A stretch of DNA of 30,738 nucleotides from DYJB01 sp963777165. GTDB taxonomy: Bacteria; Chloroflexota; Anaerolineae; Anaerolineales; E44-bin32. The DNA is taken from positions 1 to 30,738 of the forward strand of contig CAVZPO010000024.1 in NCBI GenBank assembly GCA_963777165.1, read 5' to 3'. A model generated the notes under the pieces. It did not search any database. It saw nothing but the letters and a program-made list of their open reading frames with translations, and was not told the origin of the DNA. The position numbers were made by a program, and so were the translations under genes. Below are positions 21,433 through 29,785 of the stretch, piece after piece. Within the stretch, counting starts at the first letter, position 1, and each line of letters opens with the position of its first letter.

Positions 21433-23566
21433 GGCTGAGATCCAGGACGGTCGCATCCAGAGCGACGCGGCTTACGGCGCTGGCGCCGTCGCCCGGCGCG
21501 TTCCACTCCAGGTCCACGGCGCCGGTGCCGGCGCCGTCCAAGGCGAACCAAGTGATCAACCTGAGAGGCAGAGTCCCCTTCGATTCGATCTCGAGGCGCA
21601 GCGCCGGCTGGCGTTCGGCATACGTCCACGCCACCCAGCCCTTGACCTGCGCTTCCCCCGCCGTGGCACTCCCGGCGATGAGTTCGCCGCAGCGGTACAG
21701 CGCCGCGGAGCCGCCGGGGGCGGCGAACCAGAGTTCCGCCCGCAGGCGCGGGTAGCGGATGCCCAGGTGGCCGGCGCGCAGCGTCCACTTTCCGTCGGAC
21801 AGCAGCCAACCGAGTCGGGCCGTGTGCTCGCCTGTACCGAGCAGGTCATCGACCACAAGCCACAGTTTCGTGGAAGCTCGCACAACCGTGCGCCGGTGGC
21901 GAACGTCGATGCGCCGATACCCATCGTGCTCGGCGGAGATGGCCTCCAATCGGCCGTCGGCTGAGCGCCAGCGTCCAAGCAAGCGCGCCTGGGCCCAGTC
22001 CAACCACAGGAAGGGCCCGCCGCGCTGCATCGGTTCCTGATCATCGACGATGACCGTATTGTGGGCCGCGGCATAGGCCAACGCGTTATCCCAGGGCGGG
22101 AACGCGTTGTACGAGTAGGTGCCGGCATCGATCGCCACCGGCTGGCGGCGGGAGCGCAGGTCGAAGTGGAGTTGGTCGGAGTGCCCCGGCCGCGAGGTGA
22201 AGCGCGCCGAGCGCAGCAGCCCGCGCGACTCGTCGGACGTCAAGAAGTACAACCCGGCGTCTGGCAGGTCGATCGGAGCTGTGGCGTCCGCGGCGCCTGG
22301 CTTCGCCGGCATTTCGATCCCCAGCCAGACGCAGGCCTCATCCCACGCGCCGGGCGGGTAGAGCGCGTGTTCATCCACCAGGCAGGCCGCAGCCTGAAGC
22401 GCCGGGCGGAAGTCTTCGAACTCGCCGTCACTCAATGGAAGGATGTGGGCCCCATCGTTCGGCCCGAAGTTCGGCGCATGCCCGTCGGCCGGATCGACGA
22501 GCTCGCCGAGGGCGCTTGCCAGCCGCCAGATCGACTCCAGCGCTTCGGGTGGCAGAGGTTCCTGGTTGTGCTGTGCAAGGCTGGCGGCCCACGTGGCGGC
22601 TTGAAGTGCAAGGCGGTGGTAGTTGGCCGAGTGCTGCACGTACCCGCCGTCGGGAAACACCTGCGTGCGCAAGGCGTGCAGGAGCACGCTCAGCCCGGTC
22701 CGTTTCCAGCCGGCGGCCGCCTCGACCTCCGGGAAAAGCATGCCGGCCGTGTATAGGGCGACGCCCTCGACCAACAGGTGGTTGTTGCGCTGGGCGCGGG
22801 CGTAGTCGAGCGTCGGCGGGATGCGCGCGGCGTGCACAACGATCATCGTCGCCAGCCGGGCGATGCGCGACGCCTTGCGCTTCAGCCACGGTGCCAAGCC
22901 GTAGAAGGCGAAGGTCAGCGCCATCAGGCGCACGGCGACTTCCTGCGCGGAGATCCAGTTTGCGCCGGCGTTCGGCTTGTTGGTCTGCCTCCACGAGAGG
23001 ATCAGCTCCCAGCAGGCCTCGGCGTAGGCGTCCTGTCCCGTGGCCCGATAGGCCCGCACCATCGGGTAGACCCAGCCGAAGCGCGACGGCTCCCAGAGCA
23101 GCTTGATGTCTCCGGGCACCTGATCGAGGCGTGTCGCCGTCCAGTGTTCGGTGAGGTCGAGCGACGGCGGAGGGGCATCATCGGCCAGCGGCGCCAGGGC
23201 CGACCAGTCGGGCGGCGTTCCCAGCCAGACGGCCGGCTGTCCGAAAACCCGGAACCAGCCGTCCCGCACGTCATCCGCTTCGGCCACGGCCTCCGCGGAG
23301 TGGTGCAGCACCTTCGAGAGATCGGCGGATGGATCGAAGAAGAAGCGCGGGGCGATCAGCGACTGGCGGTACGCGGCGTAATCTTCCGGATCGGCGGAGG
23401 CGCCGGGCCGCAGGGCACGCGCCAACAATGGTTCGTCCCAGGACGACACCGGCGTCCGCGCCCGGATCCATCCGCTGCGCAGCTTGATCTGGTAGAGCGC
23501 GTAGCGCGCCAGAGGTCTGAGTCCAAGCTCGCGCGCGGCGTGAATGAGATTCTGGCGCCGGCTCAT
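21389..23566 (-). CDS. Heparinase II/III family protein (alginate-lyase-like)
   Basis: A 725-residue protein with an N-terminal alpha/alpha toroid (about 60-400) and a C-terminal beta-sandwich (heparinase II/III-like, about 430-690). Marks are WANWISAQEVAVRLM-like sequence, NNHLLVEGVALYTAGMLFPE, the segment from VFPDGGYVQHSANYHRLALQ, and NFGPNDGAHILPLSDGEFEDF. The sandwich begins DLPDAGLYFLTSDESRGLLRS, with GHSDQLHFDLRSRRQPVAIDAGTYSYN and AAHNTVIVDDQEP, which hold conserved His and Asn. No signal peptide is seen, which suggests a role inside the cell or in the glycan assembly complex. Such genes are usual partners of the dehydrogenase/oxidoreductase fusion, whose stop overlaps this start (ATGA at 23563-23566). 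The uronic-acid polymer it may cut or edit is unknown. Confidence 0.88.
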   Translation of the reverse strand: MSRRQNLIHAARELGLRPLARYALYQIKLRSGWIRARTPVSSWDEPLLARALRPGASADPEDYAAYRQSLIAPRFFFDPSADLSKVLHHSAEAVAEADDVRDGWFRVFGQPAVWLGTPPDWSALAPLADDAPPPSLDLTEHWTATRLDQVPGDIKLLWEPSRFGWVYPMVRAYRATGQDAYAEACWELILSWRQTNKPNAGANWISAQEVAVRLMALTFAFYGLAPWLKRKASRIARLATMIVVHAARIPPTLDYARAQRNNHLLVEGVALYTAGMLFPEVEAAAGWKRTGLSVLLHALRTQVFPDGGYVQHSANYHRLALQAATWAASLAQHNQEPLPPEALESIWRLASALGELVDPADGHAPNFGPNDGAHILPLSDGEFEDFRPALQAAACLVDEHALYPPGAWDEACVWLGIEMPAKPGAADATAPIDLPDAGLYFLTSDESRGLLRSARFTSRPGHSDQLHFDLRSRRQPVAIDAGTYSYNAFPPWDNALAYAAAHNTVIVDDQEPMQRGGPFLWLDWAQARLLGRWRSADGRLEAISAEHDGYRRIDVRHRRTVVRASTKLWLVVDDLLGTGEHTARLGWLLSDGKWTLRAGHLGIRYPRLRAELWFAAPGGSAALYRCGELIAGSATAGEAQVKGWVAWTYAERQPALRLEIESKGTLPLRLITWFALDGAGTGAVDLEWNAPGDGASAVSRVALDATVLDLSRAHSADPSSLRRAG

Positions 23567-24609
23567 TGCGCCGGGCCGAGCGGCTCGAGCGTAACCGGCT
23601 TGCGCGTGCGCAGTGCGTCCACAGCGGCCAGTGCCGTCAGGCTGGCGGCCATCAACTGGTCATACGCGATCGGCGGCGGTCCACCGGAGCGAATGGCAGC
23701 CGTGAACGCCTCCCACTCCGCCTGGTGCCCCTTGTCCTGTCGCAGCCATGACCGCTGCACGCGACGTCGGCCGGCGTGGTAGGTCTCGAGGCGCCGGAAG
23801 TCGTCCAGCACCGCGACGCGTCCGCCGCCGAAGGCTTCGACACGCTCCTTGGGCATCGAGCGATCGCCGCACGCCAGGTAGGCGACCGTGCCCACCGAGC
23901 CATCGGCGAACTCCAGGCTGATCAGGACATTGTCCTCGCGGTACTGATCTCCGTCGGGCAGCCCGACCGCCGACACGCACACCGGCAGTGCGCCGACCAG
24001 GAAGGTGACGAAATCAAGGAAGTGACACGCCTCGCCCAGCAGGCGGCCGCCGCCTTGTTCGGGATCGTGGAGCCAGTGGTTCGCAGGCAGCACGCCGGCG
24101 TTCACCCGGTAGTGGACGGCCAGCGGCGCCTCGGTGGCGCGCAGGAAGCCGCGCATCGCCGCCGCCAGCGGCGCAAAGCGCCGGTTGTAGCCGACGGTGA
24201 GCAGCCGATCCGAAGACTGAAGCGCGGCGGCGATCTCCGCCAATTGTTCTCGCGTCAGCGCCAGCGGCTTCTCACAGAAGACGTGCTTCCCGGCGCGCAG
24301 CGCGGCGACGGTCTGCCGCGCGTGATCGGCGTGCCGCGTCAGGATCGCCACGGTGTTGATCGACGGGTCCGCCAGAATCTCCGTCTCGTTCGCCGCGGCG
24401 TACTGGAAACCGAACTTCCGCCCGGCGCTGGCGCCGCTCAACCCGGCCCCCGAGGCGATGCCTACTCGCTCAATGCCTGGTACGCGCTTCAACGCCGGCA
24501 GAAGCACGCCCGTCGCAAAACTGCCCGCACCCAGCACGCCGAGCCGGATGTCCGCATCGGCTCGTACCTTGCTTCGGACTGAGCTCCACCCGCGCTGCCG
24601 GAGCTTCAC
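23563..24609 (-). CDS. Gfo/Idh/MocA family oxidoreductase: C-terminal half of a dehydrogenase fusion
   Basis: This NAD(P)-dependent sugar oxidoreductase half begins with the Rossmann motif IRLGVLGAGSFATGVLLPAL. It contains VFCEKPLALTREQL (the Glu-Lys-Pro signature), LTVGYNRRFAPL, and GGGRLLGEACHFLDFVTFLVG with the His expected in the active site. The standard C-terminal beta-sheet domain follows. A GTG at 24607-24609 could start it alone, but that would overlap the zinc dehydrogenase gene by 140 bases. In many exopolysaccharide clusters the two are one protein of about 720 residues, and a one-base correction near 24565-24595 joins them. The substrate is unknown, probably a nucleotide sugar or uronate. 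Confidence 0.87.
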   Translation of the reverse strand: MKLRQRGWSSVRSKVRADADIRLGVLGAGSFATGVLLPALKRVPGIERVGIASGAGLSGASAGRKFGFQYAAANETEILADPSINTVAILTRHADHARQTVAALRAGKHVFCEKPLALTREQLAEIAAALQSSDRLLTVGYNRRFAPLAAAMRGFLRATEAPLAVHYRVNAGVLPANHWLHDPEQGGGRLLGEACHFLDFVTFLVGALPVCVSAVGLPDGDQYREDNVLISLEFADGSVGTVAYLACGDRSMPKERVEAFGGGRVAVLDDFRRLETYHAGRRRVQRSWLRQDKGHQAEWEAFTAAIRSGGPPPIAYDQLMAASLTALAAVDALRTRKPVTLEPLGPAQ

Positions 24610-25729
24610 TCGTTTCCGGATAGGTGAGGACGACGCCCAGGAACGCCGGATGCTCGCGGCCGGTGATCACGGCGTAGGCTTCGGTGGCGCGCTCGATCGG
24701 GAAGCGGTGGGTGATCAGCGGCCGCAGGTCGAGCCGGCCGGCGGCGAGCAGATCGACGAACGCCTGCAGGTTGCGGCCTTCGGTCCAGCGCACGAAGCCG
24801 ATCGGGTAGTCGATGCCGGCTTCCTCGTACAGCGGGTCGTAGCGCCCGGGGCCGTACGACCGCGAGACGCGCAGGCTGAGTTCCTTCTCGTAGTACGTCC
24901 GGCGCGGGACGTCGAGGCCGACGTTGCCGATGACGACCACGCGGCCCCGATCGCGCGCCAGCTTCCCGGCCAGCTCGATGGGATCACTCGACGGCGAATC
25001 GGCGCAAACAAGCACGACGTCGAAGCCGCGGCCCTGCGTGGCGGCCAGGGCGGCGTCTTCGGCCGCCTCGCGCAGCGCAGCGCGGAAGCCCATCTTCTGC
25101 GCCCGCTCGACGCGTCCCTGATCCAGGTCGATGCCGAAGACCCAGGCGCCTGCCGCGCGGGCCAGCGTCGCCGCCAGCAGCCCGAGCAATCCCAGGCCGA
25201 TCACGGCCACATGCTCACCGACCTGCGGCTCGGCCAGCCTCCACCCGTGCATGGCGATGGAACCCAGCGTGGCGAACGCCGCGTGCTCGAGGTCCACGCC
25301 GTCGGGCACGTGCGCCATCAGGTTTTGAGGCACGAGGGCATACTCGGCGTGAACCGCGTGCCCGCCACCGGCGCAGGCCACGCGGTCTCCCACCCGGAAT
25401 CCTTGCAGCCCGTCGCCGACTGCGGCGATGACACCGGCGGACGAGTAACCGAGCGGAAGGGGTTGATCGAGGCGGTTCTGGACGGCGTCGAACGTGGTGA
25501 GCAGGCCTTCGCGGCGAACCTTGTCCAGAGTCTGGCGCACGAGATCCGGTCGCGAGCGGGCTCTCCCGATCCAGCCTTGTCCGGCGAACTCGACCAGCAT
25601 GCGCTCGGTTCCGGCCGAGACCACCGACGCGGCGGTCCGCACCAGCGCCATCCCCGGCCCCGGCACTGGAACCGGAACCTCGATGACGCGGGTTTCCCCG
25701 GAGCGCATCTCTTGGACGACCTGCTTCAT
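24470..25729 (-). CDS. Zinc-type alcohol dehydrogenase-like protein: N-terminal half of a dehydrogenase fusion
   Basis: An MDR-superfamily protein. It has MKQVVQEMRSGETRVIEVPVP, SVVSAGTERMLVEFAGQGW, LPLGYSSAGVIAAVGDGLQGFRVGD, VACAGGGHAVHAEYALVP and the NAD(P) fold HVAVIGLGLLGLLAATLARAAG. GRVVVIGNVGLDVPRR and YEEAGIDYPIGFVRWTEGRN are typical of the fused exopolysaccharide-type dehydrogenase. The Cys/His catalytic zinc ligands of true alcohol dehydrogenases are not evident. After ARVELSP (about 24575) the frame becomes meaningless and the adjacent one starts the Gfo/Idh/MocA domain (23563-24609). The best reading is one split gene. Confidence 0.87.
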   Translation of the reverse strand: MKQVVQEMRSGETRVIEVPVPVPGPGMALVRTAASVVSAGTERMLVEFAGQGWIGRARSRPDLVRQTLDKVRREGLLTTFDAVQNRLDQPLPLGYSSAGVIAAVGDGLQGFRVGDRVACAGGGHAVHAEYALVPQNLMAHVPDGVDLEHAAFATLGSIAMHGWRLAEPQVGEHVAVIGLGLLGLLAATLARAAGAWVFGIDLDQGRVERAQKMGFRAALREAAEDAALAATQGRGFDVVLVCADSPSSDPIELAGKLARDRGRVVVIGNVGLDVPRRTYYEKELSLRVSRSYGPGRYDPLYEEAGIDYPIGFVRWTEGRNLQAFVDLLAAGRLDLRPLITHRFPIERATEAYAVITGREHPAFLGVVLTYPETSEAPAARVELSPKQGTSRCGHPARRAGCGQFCDGRASAGVEARTRH

Positions 25730-25780
25730 GCTGATAGGAGAGGCCTTCGCATCCCCGCTGCACGTCGGCGGGCTGGCGGC

Positions 25781-25786
25781 ATTATA
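25781..25786 (-). promoter_or_regulatory. Perfect -10 element TATAAT overlapping a stop codon
   Basis: On the minus strand TATAAT lies over the TAA stop of the glycosyltransferase gene and about 52 bases before the dehydrogenase fusion start. No convincing -35 was found. It may be an internal promoter for the dehydrogenase and heparinase-like genes. Confidence 0.3.
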
Positions 25787-26684
25787 GCACCGGCCCCGTT
25801 TCGACCACCTGATGGTAGAACGCCTCGGCCTGCCGCATGCAGGCCGGGTAGTCCGCCCGCTGGCGGACGACCTCGACGTTGCGTCGCGCGGCGCCCTGGC
25901 GTAGTCCGTCGTCGTCCAACGCGCGCAGGATCGCCCACGCCAGGCCCTCGTCGTCCGCCGGATCGACGATCAACCCGGTCTCGCCGCGCACCAGCCACTC
26001 GCGGATCGATTCCAGATCGCCGGCGATCGGGAAGCAGCCGCAGGCCATCGCCTCCAGCAGCGTATTGGGCGTGCCGTCGTGCGTGCTGGGTGAGACGCTC
26101 ACCTGTGCGCGTCGGAAGAGCGCCGCCATCTCGGCCGGTTCCATCGATGGGAGCAACCGCACGGAAGCACCGACACCCAAGCGCTGCAGCCAACGCTCGG
26201 CCTGCGGGTCGCCGGCCATCGTCGGGCAGACAAAGACCACGCCGGGTTTGCGCTGGAGGACGCGCGGGATCGCCCGGAAAAACGTGTCGCTGCGCACGTA
26301 GGCGCGAAAGCCGCGTGGGTTGATGACGATCGGCGCCGAAGCCGGCACGTCGGCCAGCGCGGCCGACAATCGGCCGGATTCATGCTCAGGCGCCTCACCG
26401 GCAGGGAAGAAGACCTCCCGCCGCACGCCGCCGTTGCCGGGCAGCACGATCGACGGACGTCCGCTCGGGTAGCCCCAGCGCGTGGCCAGTGCCAGGTCGC
26501 GCCGGCAGTCGCTGTGCAGCCCGGTGGCGGCAGCAAGTGCTCGCCGCGTCAGGTTCAGCATCCCGGGCGACGAAGGGGCGTGGAGCGTGAAGTCGTTGCC
26601 CCAGGTCGAGATCACCAGCGGGCGGCCGCCGTGAGGCCTGCGCGGCGGCCATGCCCTCGAATGGGATGCGCAGCGCGTGCACAA
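25782..26684 (-). CDS. Glycosyltransferase family 4, C-terminal part (frame-broken)
   Basis: This frame is meaningful from about 26625 on: PLVISTWGNDFTLHAPSSPGM, GLHSDCRRDLALATRWG, VLPGNGGVRREVFFPAGEAP, INPRGFRAYVRSDTFFRAIP, and the donor-binding VSPSTHDGTPNTLLEAMACGCFPI with its E-x7-E-like pattern. IREWLVRGETGLIVDPAD follows. It is the C-terminal two-thirds of a GT4 enzyme whose N-terminus is in the neighbouring frame (26395-26994). One extra base in the GC run at 26616-26632 explains the split. The joined protein would have about 403 residues and abut the next glycosyltransferase gene with no gap. Confidence 0.83.
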   Translation of the reverse strand: MCTRCASHSRAWPPRRPHGGRPLVISTWGNDFTLHAPSSPGMLNLTRRALAAATGLHSDCRRDLALATRWGYPSGRPSIVLPGNGGVRREVFFPAGEAPEHESGRLSAALADVPASAPIVINPRGFRAYVRSDTFFRAIPRVLQRKPGVVFVCPTMAGDPQAERWLQRLGVGASVRLLPSMEPAEMAALFRRAQVSVSPSTHDGTPNTLLEAMACGCFPIAGDLESIREWLVRGETGLIVDPADDEGLAWAILRALDDDGLRQGAARRNVEVVRQRADYPACMRQAEAFYHQVVETGPVL

Positions 26685-26994
26685 GATCGGGGCGCACCTG
26701 GTCGATGATCCGACGCAACCCGTCGGCCGCCGCGCCGACGGTCAATGGACCCAGCCAGTGCCGCAATGCCAACCGCAGACGAAGCCCGCGTGCGCCGCCG
26801 GTGGCGCGGCCGGATGCCGGCTGTGCTGCACCGCCGCTGAACGCAACCGGAACAACGTGAAAGGACGCCAGCCCCTCGATCGGCGCCGCCGGGAAGCTTG
26901 AGACCCAATGCACCTCGTTTCCGGCACTGACGAAGTGCTCGACCCAACTCTGGGCGATCGGGCTTCGAGCATCCGCGTAGTAGAGCAGGCGCAC
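26395..26994 (-). CDS. Glycosyltransferase family 4, N-terminal part (frame-broken)
   Basis: From the ATG at 26992-26994 the protein reads MRLLYYADARSPIAQSWVEH, FVSAGNEVHWVSSFPAAPI and LRRIIDQVRPDLVHALRIPFEG, the acceptor-binding domain of a GT-B glycosyltransferase. Sequence after about 26630 is out of frame and not protein-like; the true continuation is in 25782-26684. The start directly abuts the stop of the upstream gene at 26995, so the genes belong to one transcript. Donor and acceptor sugars cannot be predicted. Confidence 0.8.
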   Translation of the reverse strand: MRLLYYADARSPIAQSWVEHFVSAGNEVHWVSSFPAAPIEGLASFHVVPVAFSGGAAQPASGRATGGARGLRLRLALRHWLGPLTVGAAADGLRRIIDQVRPDLVHALRIPFEGMAAAQASRRPPAGDLDLGQRLHAPRPFVARDAEPDAASTCCRHRAAQRLPARPGTGHALGLPERTSVDRAARQRRRAAGGLLPCR

Positions 26995-28101
26995 TCAGGC
27001 CCTCCGCCGCGTCGTCGCACACAGCGCGGCGACGAACGCGTCCGTCATCGCATCCAGGTTGAAGCGCGTCTGGGCCAGCCGAAACGACGCCGCACCCATG
27101 GCGCGCAGTTGGTCGTCATTGAGCCCGATGGCCCTCACAAGCGCCGCGCGCAACTCGGCCAGATCGCCGGGGCGCACGAGCCAGCCGTTGTCCGGCGTGA
27201 CCATGTCCTGCTGCGAGCCGTCGCCCTGTGCGGCGATGGCAGGCAGCCCGGCCGCCAGGGCCTGCTGCAGCGCCAGCCCTCCCGTCCCCGGCAGGACGAA
27301 CAGGTCCGCCCGCGCATAGGCGGCGTCCAACGCTTCGCCGCGCAGGTCGCCGAGGAAGTTCACATTGCTGACAGAGTGCTTGCCGCCAGCGCTTCGAGCC
27401 GCGCTCGATCGGGACCATCGCCGGCGATCTGGAGTTCCGGCCGGGGGTCGAGCTCGCGGCAGGCCTCGAAGAGCAGGTCGAGGCGTTTGCGTTCCTGCAG
27501 CCGTCCGACGAACAGCAAGCCGAAGCGGCCGATCGCGTCTCGGTTGGCGCTCGGGCATCTGCCGCGGCGCCGGCGTGGCGGCGTTCGGCGCGACGAAGAC
27601 GCGCTCGGGCGGGAACCCCAAAGCGCGGTACTGCGCCGCGCCGAGCGTGCTGTAGGCGATCAGTGCGTCGAATCCATCCAGGTAGCTCCGCCGAAACCAC
27701 ACGCGCAGCCCGGACGCCGGCGGTGCTCCCAGCCCCCAACCCACCACCGGTTTTCCGTTTGCGTGCATCCAGCGCCGTGCGGTCAGGTTGCTCAGGTAGC
27801 GCGGGTTGGCTTCCAGCACGAGCACGTCGGGCCGCTCGCGCGCCAGCCATTCGAGCAGTCCCGATTGTGTGAACAGCGCCAGCCGCCCGCCGAACAGCTG
27901 CCGGTTCTCCGCTCGCGTCCAGCGTGCGTGCGTGAGCGGAGCGGCGGTGCGGATCAACTCGTCCGGCCGCGGCGTCCCGGCGAAGACGCTCAGCCCTCCG
28001 TCGCAGCGGCCGGCGAGCGCCTCGACGAACGGCGCGCGGTAGTCCGGCAGCACGCGCTGCTGCAGGCAGACCTTCCCGGGGAAGCGGGTCGCTTCGGCCA
28101 T
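26995..28101 (-). CDS. Glycosyltransferase (GT-B fold) with an internal out-of-frame stretch
   Basis: The frame is open over 368 residues, and both ends look real. The N-terminal domain reads KVCLQQRVLPDYRAPFVEAL, LVLEANPRYLSNLTARRWM and FDALIAYSTLGAAQYRALGF. The C-terminal domain reads SNVNFLGDLRGEALDAAYAR and FVLPGTGGLALQQALAAGLPAI. The middle (about 27370-27530), however, is scrambled Arg/Pro-rich sequence. In the adjacent frame the same DNA reads FGLLFVGRLQERKRLDLLFE, CRELDPRPELQIAGDG and PDRARLEALAAS, exactly the missing donor-domain core. Two opposite one-base errors, near 27522-27536 and 27363-27382, therefore cancel and keep the frame open. Corrected, it is a normal GT4-like enzyme. 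Confidence 0.82.
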   Translation of the reverse strand: MAEATRFPGKVCLQQRVLPDYRAPFVEALAGRCDGGLSVFAGTPRPDELIRTAAPLTHARWTRAENRQLFGGRLALFTQSGLLEWLARERPDVLVLEANPRYLSNLTARRWMHANGKPVVGWGLGAPPASGLRVWFRRSYLDGFDALIAYSTLGAAQYRALGFPPERVFVAPNAATPAPRQMPERQPRRDRPLRLAVRRTAAGTQTPRPALRGLPRARPPAGTPDRRRWSRSSAARSAGGKHSVSNVNFLGDLRGEALDAAYARADLFVLPGTGGLALQQALAAGLPAIAAQGDGSQQDMVTPDNGWLVRPGDLAELRAALVRAIGLNDDQLRAMGAASFRLAQTRFNLDAMTDAFVAALCATTRRRA

Positions 28102-28110
28102 CGATCGGGC

Positions 28111-29163
28111 CTAGGCCTCCCAGCCCAGCGCGGACAGGTAGCCGTCGATCATCGTCTCGACGTTCAGCCCGGCCTCGGCCCGCGCCCGCGCCGCCCGTCG
28201 AAAGCGCTCGCCTCCGAAGATCACCTCGGCCGCCGCCGAGGCCAGCGATTCAAGATCGGGAGGCTCGAGCCTCCACGCATCGCCGCCGTAGGGCACGATG
28301 CGCCCGGCGTCGCCGGTGACCAGCTCGGGCAGCGCGCCGGTGTCGAACGAAACGACCGGCAGCCCGCAGGCCAGCGCTTCGACGACCGAGTTGGGGCAGG
28401 CCGGCATGACATCCGAGGCGAACAGCAGGTGGGCGGAGCGATCGAGCGCCGGGATCGAGTCCGGCGGCACGACGCCCAGCCAGGTGATCGGGCCATGTGC
28501 GGCTGCATCGGCCTGACGCCGGAGCGTTTCGGGCACGCGTCCGGCGACGACCAGTTCGACCTTGCGCCCGGAACGCGTTTGCAGCCGTCGCGCAAGCTCG
28601 AGCGCCCAGGTCAGCCCGATGTCGTAGCCGGCATCCAGGTTGGCTTCGACGACCAGCAACCTGACACGATCGGCGGGCGGCGCCTCCGGCCCGTTCGGCG
28701 TGTACACATCGAGCGGGACGCCGTTCAGGACGACCGAGGTCGGGACCGGAGTCGGTAGATGCTTGCGGTCCCACCAGGTGCGGGCGAATTCACTCTGATA
28801 GACGACGTGTGTCGCCACGCGGCGGCGGATGAACTGCAGCACGAGGTTGTTGGCTTCGGCGCGGACGAAATGCCGCAACCCGGTGCGGCGCCGGCGGTGG
28901 ATCCAGTTCATGCCGTTCAGCCGCTGGAGCACGGCGACGCCGCGACGCCGGGCCCGCAACAGCCCGGACAACTGGCGTGTGCCGCCGATGACGAGCGCCG
29001 CGTCGTAGGGCTCGTCGTCAAGATCGTAGGTGACGCCGATGCCGCGGCGCGCCAGCCCGTCCGCCAGCCGGCGTTGAAACCCCGCCGGCCCGGCGACGCC
29101 GGGGATGCGGGAGACCAGGCACAGGCGGCGGGGGTTCATTCGAACGCTGTCGCTCATCATCAT
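28111..29163 (-). CDS. Glycosyltransferase family 4
   Basis: An intact 350-residue GT-B enzyme. N-terminal marks are LCLVSRIPGVAGPAGFQRRLADGLARRG, VLQRLNGMNWIHRR and THVVYQSEFARTWWDRK. The C-terminal donor domain has SVVLNGVPLDVYTP, RLLVVEANLDAGYDIGLTWA, ELVVAGRVPETLRRQ, and FASDVMPACPNSVVEALACGLPVVSFDTGALPEL with the E-x7-E-type nucleotide sugar motif. Three ATG codons follow each other at the start, and MNPRRL at 29137-29139 is another candidate; no Shine-Dalgarno sequence decides between them. It ends nine bases before the next glycosyltransferase gene. No signal peptide; it would act on the inner face of the membrane. Confidence 0.9.
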   Translation of the reverse strand: MMMSDSVRMNPRRLCLVSRIPGVAGPAGFQRRLADGLARRGIGVTYDLDDEPYDAALVIGGTRQLSGLLRARRRGVAVLQRLNGMNWIHRRRRTGLRHFVRAEANNLVLQFIRRRVATHVVYQSEFARTWWDRKHLPTPVPTSVVLNGVPLDVYTPNGPEAPPADRVRLLVVEANLDAGYDIGLTWALELARRLQTRSGRKVELVVAGRVPETLRRQADAAAHGPITWLGVVPPDSIPALDRSAHLLFASDVMPACPNSVVEALACGLPVVSFDTGALPELVTGDAGRIVPYGGDAWRLEPPDLESLASAAAEVIFGGERFRRAARARAEAGLNVETMIDGYLSALGWEA

Positions 29164-29262
29164 GCGCCGAGGGCGCGAGTGCGATTGTCGCCTGCCCTGC
29201 CTGTGCAGGCAAGGCCGCAGGAGGTGCGCGCATGGGCAGGGTGCGGGAGCATCCGGATTGCC

Positions 29263-29340
29263 GCCTCACCCCCTGCCCCCTCTCCGCGGACCACATCCTG
29301 TGACGAGAAGTAACGCAGCGGAGAGGGGGTGGAGGCTGGG
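29263..29340 (-). repeat. GC-rich dispersed intergenic repeat, copy 2, with hairpin
   Basis: CCCCCTCTCCGC (29276-29287) pairs perfectly with GCGGAGAGGGGG (29318-29329). Its complement resembles the right end of the element at 9401-9530, so this is a second copy in opposite orientation. It lies in the 331-base gap between the WecB-like gene and the glycosyltransferase gene. The rest of that gap holds a second hairpin (29339-29363) and no gene that I can support. Confidence 0.55.
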
Positions 29341-29363
29341 AGTGGGGGATCGTCCCCCACTCC
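29339..29363. repeat. Perfect 11-bp inverted repeat with 3-base loop
   Basis: GGAGTGGGGGA (29339-29349) and TCCCCCACTCC (29353-29363) flank TCG. It directly follows the dispersed repeat. There is no T-tract on either side, so a normal intrinsic terminator is unlikely; mRNA stabilisation or attenuation between the epimerase and glycosyltransferase genes is possible. Confidence 0.6.
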
Positions 29364-29494
29364 AGGATCGATCCCCTCCTGAATCCACGGGCCGAACCTG
29401 GCGGGGGGATCAGGGGCGGTGCGCAGGACGTCCGTTGTCCGGTGATTCAATTCGATCTCTGGATGATGGCGTCGAGGCATTCGCTCGAGACAGA

Positions 29495-29785
29495 TCACGC
29501 TCGGGAGGCGGCCAGCAGCGCGTCGACGATGCGTTCGGCGGCGTGGCCGTCGCCGTAGGGGTTGGCCGCCTTGGCCATCGCGGCGTGGGCTTGCGGATCA
29601 TCCATCAGGCGCGACGCCTCGGCCACGATCCGCTCGGTGTCGGTCCCCACCAGCCGCGCCGTGCCCGCCTCGAGCGCCTCCGGGCGCTCGGTCACCTCGC
29701 TAAGGACGAGCACCGGCGTCCCGAGCGCCGGCGCTTCTTCCTGCAGCCCGCCCGAATCGGTCAGCACCAGGTAGGCGCGCTTCAT
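29495..29785 (-). CDS. wecB: UDP-GlcNAc 2-epimerase (WecB-like), C-terminal part (frame-broken)
   Basis: The frame reads MKRAYLVLTDSGGLQEEAPALG, TPVLVLSEVTERPEALEAGTARLVG and NPYGDGHAAERIVDAL, the conserved C-terminal domain of non-hydrolysing UDP-N-acetylglucosamine 2-epimerases (TDSGG-x-QEE and TERPE motifs). It continues the frame 29700-30624, which derails at DYHTMVH. One extra base at about 29786-29792 separates them. The stop is followed by the repeat-containing gap. Confidence 0.85.
   Translation of the reverse strand: MKRAYLVLTDSGGLQEEAPALGTPVLVLSEVTERPEALEAGTARLVGTDTERIVAEASRLMDDPQAHAAMAKAANPYGDGHAAERIVDALLAASRA

Noticed and set aside
24353..28758. Two open frames of over 600 codons on the plus strand opposite the dehydrogenase and glycosyltransferase genes
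   Set aside because: Low-complexity Arg/Pro/Gln sequence with no motifs. The minus strand holds recognisable enzymes even though frame-broken.
29164..29494. A small gene in the 331-base gap of the glycan cluster
   Set aside because: Only hairpins and the GC-rich repeat are seen; short open frames have no ribosome binding site or protein-like composition.
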